From contig NC_084795.1 in the NCBI RefSeq assembly GCF_963169125.1, forward strand, positions 190,686,214 to 190,750,213: 64,000 nt of DNA, given 5' to 3'. This DNA is from Humulus lupulus (taxonomy: Eukaryota > Streptophyta > Magnoliopsida > Rosales > Cannabaceae). The notes under the pieces were generated by a model. That model was not told the DNA's origin. It saw nothing but the letters and a program-made list of their open reading frames with translations, and did not search any database. Both the position numbers and the translations under genes were made by a program. Below are positions 1 through 12,016 of this stretch, piece by piece. How positions within the stretch are numbered: position 1 is the stretch's first letter; each line of letters begins with the position of its first letter.

Positions 1-27
1 TCGTGCTCTTTAAGAAAAACAACAATC

Positions 28-46
28 AATCGATTTAAGTTAACAT
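28..46. other. Adjacent perfect palindromes in the monomer
   Basis: AATCGATT (28-35) and AAGTTAACTT (37-46) are perfect palindromes separated by one T, and the pair recurs in most monomers. Known variants break one or both: TTTCAGTTCAC, AATTTAACTT, AAGTCAACTT, AAGTAAACTT and GACTTAAG. The pair overlaps a short direct repeat, CGAT-CAAT-CGAT. Dyad symmetry is a reported property of centromeric satellites that lack a CENP-B box; applying that here is an inference. Confidence 0.8.
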
Positions 47-59
47 CTATGTTTTATGA

Positions 60-75
60 CCTGGTTATTTCCAGG
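60..75. other. Inverted repeat CCTGG-TTATTT-CCAGG
   Basis: A 5-bp stem with a 6-nt loop is present in the consensus of nearly every monomer. Several variants alter it without restoring pairing: CCAGG-TTATTT-CTAGG and CGTGG-TTATTT-CCAGG lose pairs, and CCTGG-TTATAT-CTAGG keeps it only with a G-T wobble. The changes do not covary, so I see no evidence of selection for the hairpin itself. A rho-independent terminator is not implied, because there is no following T-run and no gene. Confidence 0.7.
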
Positions 76-98
76 AACTTAATTTGAAAACTTAGTTC
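75..98. other. Inverted repeat GAACT-14-AGTTC
   Basis: GAACT (75-79) and AGTTC (94-98) are complementary across a 14-nt AT-rich spacer. One bulged T would allow two further A-T pairs. The element directly abuts the CCTGG/CCAGG stem, so positions 60-98 are almost continuously dyadic. Common variants with GCTCG or AATTCG on the right arm weaken it. Confidence 0.55.
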
Positions 99-833
99 AT
101 GTTAACTTTTATCAATATCTCGTGCTCTTTAAGAAAAACAACGATCAATCGATTTAAGTTAACTTCTATGTTTTATGACCTGGTTATTTCCAGGAACTTA
201 ATTTGAAAACTTAGTTCGTGCTAACTTTTATCAATATCTCGTGCTCTTTAAGAAAAACAACGATCAATCGATTTAAGTTAACTTCCATGTTTTATGACCA
301 GGTTATTTCTAGGAACTTAATTTGAAAACTTAGTTCGTGTTAAATTTTGTCAATATCTCGTGCTCTTTAAGAAAAACATCGATCAATCGATTTCAGTTCA
401 CTTCTGAATTTTATGACCTGGTTATTTCCAGGAACTTAATTTGAAAACTTAGTTCGTGTTAACTTTTATCAATATCTCGTGCTCTTTAAGAAAAACAACG
501 ATCAATCGATTTCAGTTAACTTCTAAGTTTTATGACCTGGTTATTTCCAGGAACTTAATTTGAAAACTTAGTTCGTGTTAACTTTTATCAATATCTCGTG
601 CTCTTTAAGAAAAACAACGATCAATCGATTTAAGTTAACTTCTAAGTTTTATGACCTGGTTATTTCCAGGAACTTAATTTGTAAACTTAGTTCGTGTTAA
701 CTTTTATCAATATCTCGTGCTCTTTAAGAAAAACAACAATCAATCGATTTAAGTTAACTTCTATGTTTTATGACCTGGTTATTTCCAGGAACTTAATTTG
801 AAAACTTAGTTCGTGTTAACTATTATCAATATC

Positions 834-2856
834 TCGTGCTCTTTAAGAAAAACAACGATCAATCGATTTAATTTAACTTCTAAGTTTTATGACCTGGTTA
901 TTTCCAGGAACTTAATTTGAAAACTTAGTTCGTGTTAACTATTATCAATATCTCGTGCTCTTTAAGAAAAACAACGATCAATCGATTTAAGTTAACTTCT
1001 ATGTTTTATGACCTGGTTATTTCCAGGAACTTAATTTGAATTCTTAGTTCGTGTTAACTTTTATCAATATCTCGTGCACTTTAAGAAAAACAACGATCAA
1101 TCGATTTAAGTTAACTTCTAAGTTTTATGACCTGGTTATTTCTAGGAACTTAATTTGAAAACTTAGTTCGTGTTAAATTTTATCAATATCTCGTGCTCTT
1201 TAAGAAAAACAACGATCAATCGATTTCAGTTCACTTCTATATTTTATGACCTGGTTATTTCCAGGAACTTATTTTGAAAACTTAGTTCGTGTTAACTTTT
1301 ATCAATATCTTGTGCTCTTTAAGAAAAACAACGATCAATCGATTTAAGTTAACTTCTAAGTTTTATGACTTGGTTATTTCTAGGAACTTAATTTGAAAAC
1401 TTAATTCGTGTTAACTTTTATCAATATCTCGTGCTCTTTAAGAAAAACAACGATCAATCGATTTAAGTTCACTTCTATGTTTTATGACCTGGTTATTTCC
1501 AGGAACTTAATTTGAAAACTTAGCTCGTGTTAACTATTATCAATATCTCGTGCTCTTTAAGAAAAACAACGATCAATCGATTTTAGTTAACTTCTATGTT
1601 TTATGACCTGGTTATTTCCAGGAACTTAATTTGAAAACTTAGTTCGTGCTAACTTTTATCAATATCTCGTGCCCTTTAAGAATAACAACGATCAATCGAT
1701 TTAAGTTAACTTCTAAGTTTTATGACGTGGTTATTTCCAGGAACTTAATTTGAAAACTTAGTTCGTGTTAAATTTTATCAATATCTCGTGCTCTTTAAGA
1801 AAAACAACGATCAATCGATTTCAGTTCACTTCTGATTTTTATGACCTGGTTATTTCCAGGAACTTAATTTGAAAACTTAGTTCGTGTTAACTATTATCAA
1901 TATCTCGTGCTCTTTAAGAAAAACAACGATCAATCGATTTAATTTAACTTCTAAGTTTTATGACCTGGTTATTTCCAGGAACTTAATTTGAAAACTTAGT
2001 TCGTGTTAACTATTATCAATATCTCGTGCTCTTTAAGAAAAACAACGATCAATCGATTTAAGTTAACTTCTATGTTTTATGACCTGGTTATTTCCAGGAA
2101 CTTAATTTGAATTCTTAGTTCGTGTTAACTTTTATTAATATCTCGTGCACTTTAAGAAAAACAACGATCAATCGATTTAAGTTAACTTCTAAGTTTTATG
2201 ACCAGGTTATTTCTAGGAACTTAATTTGAAAACTTAGTTCGTGTTAAATTTTATCAATATCTCGTGCTCTTTAAGAAAAACAACGATCAATCGATTTCAG
2301 TTCACTTCTATATTTTATGACCTGGTTATTTCCAGGAACTTATTTTGAAAACTTAGTTCGTGTTAACTTTTATCAATATCTTGTGCTCTTTAAGAAAAAC
2401 AACGATCAATCGATTTAAGTTAACTTCTAAGTTTTATGACTTGGTTATTTCTAGGAACTTAATTTGAAAACTTAATTCGTGTTAACTTTTATCAATATCT
2501 CGTGCTCTTTAAGAAAAACAACGATCAATCGATTTAAGTTCACTTCTATGTTTTATGACCTGGTTATTTCCAGGAACTTAATTTGAAAACTTAGCTCGTG
2601 TTAACTATTATCAATATCTCGTGCTCTTTAAGAAAAACAACGATCAATCGATTTTAGTTAACTTCTATGTTTTATGACCTGGTTATTTCCAGGAACTTAA
2701 TTTGAAAACTTAGTTCGTGCTAACTTTTATCAATATCTCGTGCCCTTTAAGAATAACAACGATCAATCGATTTAAGTTAACTTCTAAGTTTTATGACGTG
2801 GTTATTTCCAGGAACTTAATTTGAAAACTTAGTTCGTGTTAACTTTTATCAATATC
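834..2856 (+). repeat. 9-monomer higher-order repeat, period 1071 bp
   Basis: Variants recur at exactly 1071 bp (9 x 119): AATTTAACTT, the EcoRI monomer (1038 and 2109), TTATTTTGAAAAC (1270 and 2341), TCTTGTGCTC, GACTTGG, CTTAGCTCG, the GATTTTAG monomer, and GCCCTTTAAGAATAAC (GAATAAC at 1680 and 2751). Copy 1 spans about 834-1904. Copy 2 is about eight monomers and then departs into the CTTTCAG / AAGTCAAC monomer at 2857. A few differences separate the copies (for example GACCTGG versus GACCAGG near 1128 and 2202), so the duplication is recent but not the newest in the window. Confidence 0.85.
953..1309 (+). repeat. Left-domain three-monomer cassette (representative copy)
   Basis: Monomer A (953-1071) carries CTATG and GAATTC. 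Monomer B (1072-1190) starts GCACTTTAAG, has a TTTCTAGG arm, usually GACCAGG, and ends GTTAAATTTTATC. Monomer C (1191-1309) has TTTCAGTTCACTTC and TATATTTTATG. Of 23 GAATTC monomers I located, 20 are followed by B then C. The exceptions are 4607 and 6153, each followed by a second GAATTC monomer, and 29477, followed by a hybrid. The cassette is the most stable composite unit of the left 35 kb. Confidence 0.85.
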
Positions 2857-4284
2857 TCGTGCTCTTTCAGAAAAACAACGATCAATCGATTTAAGTCAAC
2901 TTCTAAGTTTTATGACCTGGTTATTTCCAGGGACTTAATTTGAAAACTTAGTTCGTGTTAACTTTTATCAATATCTCGTGCTCTTTAAGAAAAACAACGA
3001 TCAATCGATTTAAGTTAACTTCTAAGTTTTATGACCTGGTTATTTCTAGGAACTTAATTTGAAAACTTAATTCGTGTTAACTTTTATCAATATCTCGTGC
3101 TCTTTAAGAAAAACAACGATCATTCGATTTAAGTTAACTTCTAAGTATTATGACTTGGTTATTTCCAGGAACTTAATTTAAAAACATAGTTCGTGTTAAC
3201 TTTTATCAATATCTCGTGCTCTTTAAGAAAGACAACGATCAATCGATTTAAGTCAACTTCTAAGTTTTATGACCAGGTTATTTACAGGGACTTAATTTGA
3301 AAACTTAGTTCGTGTTAACTTTTATCAATATCTCGTGCTCTTTAAGAAAAACAACGATCAATCGATTTAAGTTAACTTCTAAGTTTTATGACCTGGGTAT
3401 TTCTAGGAACTTAATTTGAAAACTTAATTCGTGTTAACTTTTATCAATATCTCGTGCTCTTTAAGAAAAACAACGATCAATCGATTTAAGTTCACTTCTA
3501 TGTTTTATGACCTGGTTATTTCCAGGAACTTAATTTGAAAACTTAGCTCGTGTTAACTATTATCAATATCTCGTGCTCTTTAAGAAAAACAACGATCAAT
3601 CGATTTAAGTTAACTTCTATGTTTTATGACCTGGTTATTTCCAGGAACTTAATTTGAAAACTTAGTTCGTGCTAACTTTTATCAATATCTCGTGCCCTTT
3701 AAGAAAAACAACGATCAATCGATTTAAGTTAACTTCTAAGTTTTATGACGTGGTTATTTCCAGGAACTTAATTTGAAAACTTAGTTCGTGTTAACTTTTA
3801 TCAATATCTCGTGCTCTTTCAGAAAAACAACGATCAATCGATTTAAGTCAACTTCTAAGTTTTATGACCTGGTTATTTCCAGGAACTTAATTTGAAAACT
3901 TAGTTCGTGTTAACTATTATCAATGTCTCGTGCTCTTTAAGAAAAACAACGATCAATCGATTTAAGTTAACTTCTAAGTTTTATGACCTGGTTATTTCCA
4001 GGAACTTAATTTGAAAACTTAGTTCGTGTTAACTATTATCAATATCTCATGCTCTTTAAGAAAAACAACGATCAATCGATTTAAGTTAACTTCTATGTTT
4101 TATGACCTGGTTATTTCCAGGAACTTAATTTGAATTCTTAGTTCGTGTTAACTTTTATCAATATCTCGTGCACTTTAAGAAAAACAACGATCAATCGATT
4201 TAAGTTAACTTCTAAGTTTTATGACCAGGTTATTTCTAGGAACTTAATTTGAAAACTTAGTTCGTGTTAAATTTTATCAATATC

Positions 4285-4402
4285 TCGTGCTCTTTAAGAA
4301 AAACAACGATCAATCGATTTCAGTTCACTTCTATATTTTATGACCTGGTTATTTCCAGGAACTTAATTTGAAACTTAGTTCGTGTTAACTTTTATCAATA
4401 TC
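4285..4402 (+). repeat. 118-bp monomer (one A deleted), first copy
   Basis: AATTTGAAAC replaces AATTTGAAAAC at 4371, shifting the register by -1. The same change recurs in the same monomer context at 5917 and 8534, so it is one mutation carried by block duplication. Confidence 0.9.
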
Positions 4403-5830
4403 TCGTGCTCTTTAAGAAATACAACGATCAATCGATTTAAGTTAACTTCTAAGTTTTATGACCTGGTTATTTCCAGGAACTTAATTTGAAAACTTAGTTC
4501 GTGTTAACTTTTATCAATATCTCGTGCTCTTTAAGAAAAACAACGATCAATCGATTTAAGTTAACTTCTAAGTTTTATGACCTGGTTATTTCCAGGAACT
4601 TAATTTGAATTCTTAGTTCGTGTTAACTATTATCAATATCTCGTGCACTTTAAGAAAAACAACGATCAATCGATTTAAGTTAACTTCTATGTTTTATGAC
4701 CTGGTTATTTCCAGGAACTTAATTTGAATTCTTAGTTCGTGTTAACTTTTATCAATATCTCGTGCACTTTAAGAAAAACAACGATCAATCGATTTAAGTT
4801 AACTTCTAAGTTTTATGACCAGGTTATTTCTAGGAACTTAATTTGAAAACTTAGTTCGTGTTAAATTTTATCAATATCTCGTGCTCTTTAAGAAAAACAA
4901 CGATCAATCGATTTCAGTTCACTTCTATATTTTATGACCTGGTTATTTCCAGGAACTTATTTTGAAAACTTAGTTCGTGTTAACTTTTATCAATATCTTG
5001 TGCTCTTTAAGAAAAACAACGATCAATCGATTTAAGTTAACTTCTAAGTTTTATGACTTGGTTATTTCTAGGAACTTAATTTGAAAACTTAATTCGTGTT
5101 AACTTTTATCAATATCTCGTGCTCTTTAAGAAAAACAACGATCAATCGATTTAAGTTCACTTCTATGTTTTATGACCTGGTTATTTCCAGGAACTTAATT
5201 TGAAAACTTAGTTCGTGCTAACTTTTATCAATATCTCGTGCCCTTTAAGAAAAACAACGATCAATCGATTTAAGTTAACTTCTAAGTTTTATGACGTGGT
5301 TATTTCCAGGAACTTAATTTGAAAACTTAGTTCGTGTTAACTTTTATCAATATCTCGTGCTCTTTCAGAAAAACAACGATCAATCGATTTAAGTCAACTT
5401 CTAAGTTTTATGACCTGGTTATTTCCAGGAACTTAATTTGAAAACTTAGTTCGTGTTAACTATTATCAATGTCTCGTGCTCTTTAAGAAAAACAACGATC
5501 AATCGATTTAAGTTAACTTCTAAGTTTTATGACCTGGTTATTTCCAGGAACTTAATTTGAAAACTTAGTTCGTGTTAACTATTATCAATATCTCATGCTC
5601 TTTAAGAAAAACAACGATCAATCGATTTAAGTTAACTTCTATGTTTTATGACCTGGTTATTTCCAGGAACTTAATTTGAATTCTTAGTTCGTGTTAACTT
5701 TTATCAATATCTCGTGCACTTTAAGAAAAACAACGATCAATCGATTTAAGTTAACTTCTAAGTTTTATGACCAGGTTATTTCTAGGAACTTAATTTGAAA
5801 ACTTAGTTCGTGTTAAATTTTATCAATATC

Positions 5831-5948
5831 TCGTGCTCTTTAAGAAAAACAACGATCAATCGATTTCAGTTCACTTCTATATTTTATGACCTGGTTATTT
5901 CCAGGAACTTAATTTGAAACTTAGTTCGTGTTAACTTTTATCAATATC
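5831..5948 (+). repeat. 118-bp monomer, second copy
   Basis: Copy of the 4285-4402 monomer, 13 monomers on; the register is -2 after it. Confidence 0.9.
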
Positions 5949-8447
5949 TCGTGCTCTTTAAGAAATACAACGATCAATCGATTTAAGTTAACTTCTAAGT
6001 TTTATGACCTGGTTATTTCCAGGAACTTAATTTGAAAACTTAGTTCGTGTTAACTTTTATCAATATCTCGTGCTCTTTAAGAAAAACAACGATCAATCGA
6101 TTTAAGTTAACTTCTAAGTTTTATGACCTGGTTATTTCCAGGAACTTAATTTGAATTCTTAGTTCGTGTTAACTATTATCAATATCTCGTGCTCTTTAAG
6201 AAAAACAACGATCAATCGATTTAAGTTAACTTCTATGTTTTATGACCTGGTTATTTCCAGGAACTAAATTTGAATTCTTAGTTCGTGTTAACTTTTATCA
6301 ATATCTCGTGCACTTTAAGAAAAACAACGATCAATCGATTTAAGTTAACTTCTAAGTTTTATGACCAGGTTATTTCTAGGAACTTAATTTGAAAACTTAG
6401 TTCGTGTTAAATTTTATCAATATCTCGTGCTCTTTAAGAAAAACAACGATCAATCGATTTCAGTTCACTTCTATATTTTATGACCTGGTTATTTCCAGGA
6501 ACTTATTTTGAAAACTTAGTTCGTGTTAACTTTTATCAATATCTTGTGCTCTTTAAGAAAAACAACGATCAATCGATTTAAGTTAACTTCTAAGTTTTAT
6601 GACTTGGTTATTTCTAGGAACTTAATTTGAAAACTTAATTCGTGTTAACTTTTATCAATATCTCGTGCTCTTTAAGAAAAACAACGATCAATCGATTTAA
6701 GTTCACTTCTATGTTTTATGACCTGGTTATTTCCAGGAACTTAATTTGAAAACTTAGCTCGTGTTAACTATTATCAATATCTCGTGCTCTTTAAGAAAAA
6801 CAACGATCAATCGATTTTAGTTAACTTCTATGTTTTATGACCTGGTTATTTCCAGGAACTTAATTTGAAAACTTAGTTCGTGCTAACTTTTATCAATATC
6901 TCGTGCCCTTTAAGAATAACAACGATCAATCGATTTAAGTTAACTTCTAAGTTTTATGACGTGGTTATTTCCAGGAACTTAATTTGAAAACTTAGTTCGT
7001 GTTAACTTTTATCAATATCTCGTGCTCTTTCAGAAAAACAACGATCAATCGATTTAAGTCAACTTCTAAGTTTTATGACCTGGTTATTTCCAGGGACTTA
7101 ATTTGAAAACTTAGTTCGTGTTAACTTTTATCAATATCTCGTGCTCTTTAAGAAAAACAACGATCAATCGATTTAAGTTAACTTCTAAGTTTTATGACCT
7201 GGTTATTTCTAGGAACTTAATTTGAAAACTTAATTCGTGTTAACTTTTATCAATATCTCGTGCTCTTTAAGAAAATCAACGATCATTCGATTTAAGTTAA
7301 CTTCTAAGTATTATGACTTGGTTATTTCCAGGAACTTAATTTAAAAACATAGTTCGTGTTAACTTTTATCAATATCTCGTGCTCTTTAAGAAAGACAACG
7401 ATCAATCGATTTAAGTCAACTTCTAAGTTTTATGACCAGGTTATTTCCAGAGACTTAATTTGAAAACTTAGTTCGTGTTAACTTTTATCAATATCTCGTG
7501 CTCTTTAAGAAAAACAACGATCAATCGATTTAAGTTAACTTCTAAGTTTTATGACCTGGGTATTTCTAGGAACTTAATTTGAAAACTTAATTCGTGTTAA
7601 CTTTTATCAATATCTCGTGCTCTTTAAGAAAAACAACGATCAATCGATTTAAGTTCACTTCTATGTTTTATGACCTGGTTATTTCCAGGAACTTAATTTG
7701 AAAACTTAGCTCGTGTTAACTATTATCAATATCTCGTGCTCTTTAAGAAAAACAACGATCAATCGATTTAAGTTAACTTCTATGTTTTATGACCTGGTTA
7801 TTTCCAGGAACTTAATTTGAAAACTTAGTTCGTGCTAACTTTTATCAATATCTCGTGCCCTTTAAGAAAAACAACGATCAATCGATTTAAGTTAACTTCT
7901 AAGTTTTATGACGTGGTTATTTCCAGGAACTTAATTTGAAAACTTAGTTCGTGTTAACTTTTATCAATATCTCGTGCTCTTTCAGAAAAACAACGATCAA
8001 TCGATTTAAGTCAACTTCTAAGTTTTATGACCTGGTTATTTCCAGGAACTTAATTTGAAAACTTAGTTCGTGTTAACTATTATCAATGTCTCGTGCTCTT
8101 TAAGAAAAACAACGATCAATCGATTTAAGTTAACTTCTAAGTTTTATGACCTGGTTATTTCCAGGAACTTAATTTGAAAACTTAGTTCGTGTTAACTATT
8201 ATCAATATCTCGTGCTCTTTAAGAAAAACAACGATCAATCGATTTAAGTTAACTTCTATGTTTTATGACCTGGTTATTTCCAGGAACTTAATTTGAATTC
8301 TTAGTTCGTGTTAACTTTTATCAATATCTCGTGCACTTTAAGAAAAACAACGATCAATCGATTTAAGTTAACTTCTAAGTTTTATGACCAGGTTATTTCT
8401 AGGAACTTAATTTGAAAACTTAGTTCGTGTTAAATTTTATCAATATC

Positions 8448-8565
8448 TCGTGCTCTTTAAGAAAAACAACGATCAATCGATTTCAGTTCACTTCTATATT
8501 TTATGACCTGGTTATTTCCAGGAACTTAATTTGAAACTTAGTTCGTGTTAACTTTTATCAATATC
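8448..8565 (+). repeat. 118-bp monomer, third copy
   Basis: Copy of the same deleted monomer, 22 monomers after the second; the register is -3 after it. Confidence 0.9.
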
Positions 8566-9398
8566 TCGTGCTCTTTAAGAAATACAACGATCAATCGATT
8601 TAAGTTAACTTCTAAGTTTTATGACCTGGTCATTTCCAGGAACTTAATTTGAAAACTTAGTTCGTGTTAACTTTTATCAATATCTCGTGCTCTTTAAGAA
8701 AAACAACGATCAATCGATTTAAGTTAACTTCTAAGTTTTATGACCTGGTTATTTCTAGGAACTTAATTTGAAAACTTAGTTCGTGTTAACTATTATCAAT
8801 ATCTCGTGCTCTTTAAGAAAAACAACGATCAATCGATTTAAGTTAACTTCTATGTTTTATGACCTGGTTATTTCCAGGAACTTAATTTGAATTCTTAGTT
8901 CGTGTTAACTTTTATCAATATCTCGTGCACTTTAAGAAAAACAACGATCAATCGATTTAAGTTAACTTCTAAGTTTTATGACCAGGTTTTTTATAGGAAC
9001 TTAATTTGAAAACTTAGTTCGTGTTAAATTTTATCAATATCTCGTGCTCTTTAAGAAAAACAACGATCAATCGATTTCAGTTCACTTCTATATTTTATGA
9101 CCTGGTTATTTCCAGGAACATATTTTGAAAACTTAGTTCGTGTTAACTTTTATCAATATCTCGTGCTCTTTAAGAAAAACAACGATCAATAGATTTAAGT
9201 TAACTTCTAAGTTTTATGACCTGGTTATTTCCAGGAACTTAATTTGAAAACTTAATTCGTGTTAACTATTATCAATATCTCGTGCTCTTTAAGAAAAACA
9301 ACGATCAATCGATTTAAGTTCACTTCTAAGTTTTATGACCTGGTTATTTCCAGGAACTTAATTTGAATACTTAGTTCGTGTTAACTATTATCAATATC

Positions 9399-10439
9399 TC
9401 GTGCTCTTTAAGAAAAACAACGATCAATCGATTTAAGTTAACATCAATGTTTTATGACCTGGTTATTTCCAGGAACTTAATTTGAAAACTTAGTTCATGT
9501 TAACTTTTATCAATATCTCGTGCTCTTTAAGAAAAACAACGATCAATCGATTTAAGTTAACTTCTATGTTTTATGACCTGGTTATTTCCAGGAACTTAAT
9601 TTGAAAACTTAGTTCGTGCTAACTTTTATCAATATCTCGTGCTCTTTAAGAAAAACAACGATCAATCGATTTAAGTTAACTTCTATGTTTTATGACCAGG
9701 TTATTTCTAGGAACTTAATTTGAAAACTTAGTTCGTGTTAAATTTTATCAATATCTCGTGCTCTTTAAGAAAAACAACGATCAATCGATTTCAGTTCACT
9801 TCTGAATTTTATGACCTGGTTATTTCCAGGAACTTAATTTGAAAACTTAGTTCGTGTTAACTTTTATCAATATCTCGTGCTCTTTAAGAAAAACAACGAT
9901 CAATCGATTTCAGTTAACTTCTAAGTTTTATGACCTGGTTATTTCCAGGAACTTAATTTGAAAACTTAGTTCGTGTTAACTTTTATCAATATCTCGTGCT
10001 CTTTAAGAAAAACAACGATCAATCGATTTAAGTTAACTTCTAAGTTTTATGACCTGGTTATTTCCAGGAACTTAATTTGTAAACTTAGTTCGTGTTAACT
10101 TTTATCAATATCTCGTGCTCTTTAAGAAAAACAACAATCAATCGATTTAAGTTAACTTCTATGTTTTATGACCTGGTTATTTCCAGGAACTTAATTTGAA
10201 AACTTAGTTCGTGTTAACTATTATCAATATCTCGTGCTCTTTAAGAAAAACAACGATCAATCGATTTAATTTAACTTCTAAGTTTTATGACCTGGTTATT
10301 TCCAGGAACTTAATTTGAAAACTTAGTTCGTGTTAACTATTATCAATATCTCGTGCTCTTTAAGAAAAACAACGATCAATCGATTTAAGTTAACTTCTAT
10401 GTTTTATGACCTGGTTATTTCCAGGAACTTAATTTGAAT
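9399..10439 (+). repeat. Second copy of the nine-monomer block from the left edge
   Basis: Matches 1-1041 in marker order. Small differences are AACGATCAAT and ACATCAATG here against AACAATCAAT and ACATCTATG at the left edge. It interrupts the 35-mer pattern and is followed by a GTGCTAAC / GTGCCC monomer pair rather than by the EcoRI monomer. Confidence 0.85.
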
Positions 10440-11064
10440 ACTTAGTTCGTGCTAACTTTTATCAATATCTCGTGCCCTTTAAGAAAAACAACGATCAATC
10501 GATTTAAGTTAACTTCTAAGTTTTATGACGTGGTTATTTCCAGGAACTTAATTTGAAAACTTAGTTCGTGTTAACTTTTATCAATATCTCGTGCTCTTTC
10601 AGAAAAACAACGATCAATCGATTTAAGTCAACTTCTAAGTTTTATGACCTGGTTATTTCCAGGAACTTAATTTGAAAACTTAGTTCGTGTTAACTTTTAT
10701 CAATATCTCGTGCTCTTTAAGAAAAACAACGATCAATCGATTTAAGTTAACTTCTAAGTTTTATGACCTGGGTATTTCTAGGAACTTAATTTGAAAACTT
10801 AATTCGTGTTAACTTTTATCAATATCTCGTGCTCTTTAAGAAAAACAACGATCAATCGATTTAAGTTCACTTCTATGTTTTATGACCTGGTTATTTCCAG
10901 GACCTTAATTTGAAAACTTAGCTCGTGTTAACTATTATCAATATCTCGTGCTCTTTAAGAAAAACAACGATCAATCGATTTAAGTTAACTTCTATGTTTT
11001 ATGACCTGGTTATTTCCAGGAACTTAATTTGAAAACTTAGTTCGTGCTAACTTTTATCAATATC

Positions 11065-12016
11065 TCGTGCCCTTTAAGAAAAACAACGATCAATCGATTT
11101 AAGTTAACTTCTAAGTTTTATGACGTGGTTATTTCCAGGAACTTAATTTGAAAACTTAGTTCGTGTTAACTTTTATCAATATCTCGTGCTCTTTCAGAAA
11201 AACAACGATCAATCGATTTAAGTCAACTTCTAAGTTTTATGACCTGGTTATTTCCAGGGACTTAATTTGAAAACTTAGTTCGTGTTAACTTTTATCAATA
11301 TCTCGTGCTCTTTAAGAAAAACAACGATCAATCGATTTAAGTAAACTTCTAAGTTTTATGACCTGGTTATTTCTAGGAACTTAATTTGAAAACTTAATTC
11401 GTGTTAACTTTTATCAATATCTCGTGCTCATTAAGAAAAACAACGTTCATTCGATTTAAGTTAACTTCTAAGTATTATGACCTGGTTATTTCCAGGAAGT
11501 TAATTTCAAAACTTAGTTCGTGTTAACTTTTATCAATATCTCGTGCCCTTTAAGAAAAACAACGATCAATCGATTTAAGTTAACTTCTAAGTTTTATGAC
11601 GTGGTTATTTCCAGGAACTTAATTTGAAAACTTAGTTCGTGTTAACTTTTATCAATATCTCGTGCTCTTTCAGAAAAACAACGATCAATCGATTTAAGTC
11701 AACTTCTAAGTTTTATGACCTGGTTATTTCCAGGGACTTAATTTGAAAACTTAGTTCGTGTTAACTTTTATCAATATCTCGTGCTCTTTAAGAAAAACAA
11801 CGATCAATCGATTTAAGTAAACTTCTAAGTTTTATGACCTGGTTATTTCTAGGAACTTAATTTGAAAACTTAATTCGTGTTAACTTTTATCAATATCTCG
11901 TGCTCATTAAGAAAAACAACGTTCATTCGATTTAAGTTAACTTCTAAGTATTATGACCTGGTTATTTCCAGGAAGTTAATTTCAAAACTTAGTTCGTGTT
12001 AACTTTTATCAATATC
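11065..12016 (+). repeat. 4-monomer tandem pair, period 476 bp (first instance)
   Basis: Two successive four-monomer sets: a GTGCCC/GACGTGG monomer, a CTTTCAG/AAGTCAAC/CAGGGACTT monomer, an AAGTAAAC/CTTAATTCG monomer, and a GCTCATTAAG/GTTCATTCG/GGAAGTTAATTTC monomer. The pair begins at 11065 and 11541, and a following GTGCCC monomer starts at 12017. It is the smallest clean higher-order unit I can see. Confidence 0.85.

Larger units (their letters stand above)
1..119 (+). repeat. First monomer, reference register for the 119-bp unit
   Basis: I set the register at TCGTGCTC; the true phase is arbitrary. Landmarks in consensus order are TCGTGCTCTTTAAG (1-14), an A-run (15-19), CGATCAATCGATT (23-35), AAGTTAACTT (37-46), TTTTATGACCTGG (52-64), CCAGGAACTTAATTTG (71-86), CTTAGTTCGTGTTAAC (91-106) and TTTTATCAATATC (107-119). 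This copy differs from the consensus in having AACAATCAAT, ACATCTATG and GTTCATGTT. The most variable positions across the array are 6-8 (CTC, CCC or CAC), 13-20 (around the A-run), 45-52 (TTCTAAGT, TTCTATGT, ATCTATGT, TTCTATAT), 61-73 and 86-90. GTTAAC occurs twice per unit, 62 and 57 bp apart. Confidence 0.95.
1..1041 (+). repeat. Nine-monomer block, copy also at 9399-10439
   Basis: The order of variants here is repeated 9398 bp downstream (79 monomers less the three single-base deletions in between). Shared markers in the same order are GTTCATGTT (96 and 9494), CAGTTCACTTCTGAATTT (about 390 and 9790), AATTTGTAAAC (about 677 and 10077) and AATTTAACTT (about 868 and 10267). The match stops inside the monomer where the left copy reads GAATTC and the right copy GAATAC. 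The left edge is cut by the window, so the true block may be longer. Confidence 0.85.
3640..6750 (+). repeat. 13-monomer higher-order repeat, period 1546 bp
   Basis: Two copies, about 3640-5190 and 5190-6750, share markers spaced 1546 bp (13 x 119 minus one): CAATGTCTCG (3921/5467), TCTCATGCTC, the EcoRI sites 4132/5678, 4607/6153 and 4726/6272, and the single-base deletion in AATTTGAAAC (4371/5917). The shared deletion is strong evidence that this is a copied block and not chance convergence. The blocks diverge near 5208/6755, where one has CTTAGTTCGTGCTAAC and the other CTTAGCTCGTGTTAAC. Confidence 0.88.
2024..9160 (+). repeat. 35-monomer higher-order repeat, period about 4163 bp
   Basis: Markers recur with an offset of 4163 bp (35 x 119 less the deletions between them): EcoRI monomers 2109/6272 and 4132/8295, GAATAAC 2751/6914, the GATCATTCG with AAGTATTATGACTTGG monomer near 3120/7280, CAATGTCTCG 3921/8084, and the 118-bp monomer 4371/8534. 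The second copy is partial, fading near 9160. Scattered substitutions such as TTTACAGGGAC versus TTTCCAGAGAC near 3282/7445 mark divergence. The 13-mer duplication at 3640-6750 is nested in this interval. Confidence 0.8.

Noticed and set aside
60..75. Transcription terminator or selected RNA hairpin
   Set aside because: The stem has only five pairs, has no T-tract in the right place, and its common variants break pairing without compensation.
39..106. Monomer as an ancient dimer of a 60-bp unit
   Set aside because: GTTAAC occurs twice, 62 and 57 bp apart, but similarity does not extend beyond about eight bases on either side.
91..107. CENP-B box in CTTAGTTCGTGTTAACT
   Set aside because: TTCG and the following A fit, but the CGGG half required by the canonical box is absent in the consensus. 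The single TTCGGG variant (34251, 36155, 37107) places CGGG at the wrong spacing.
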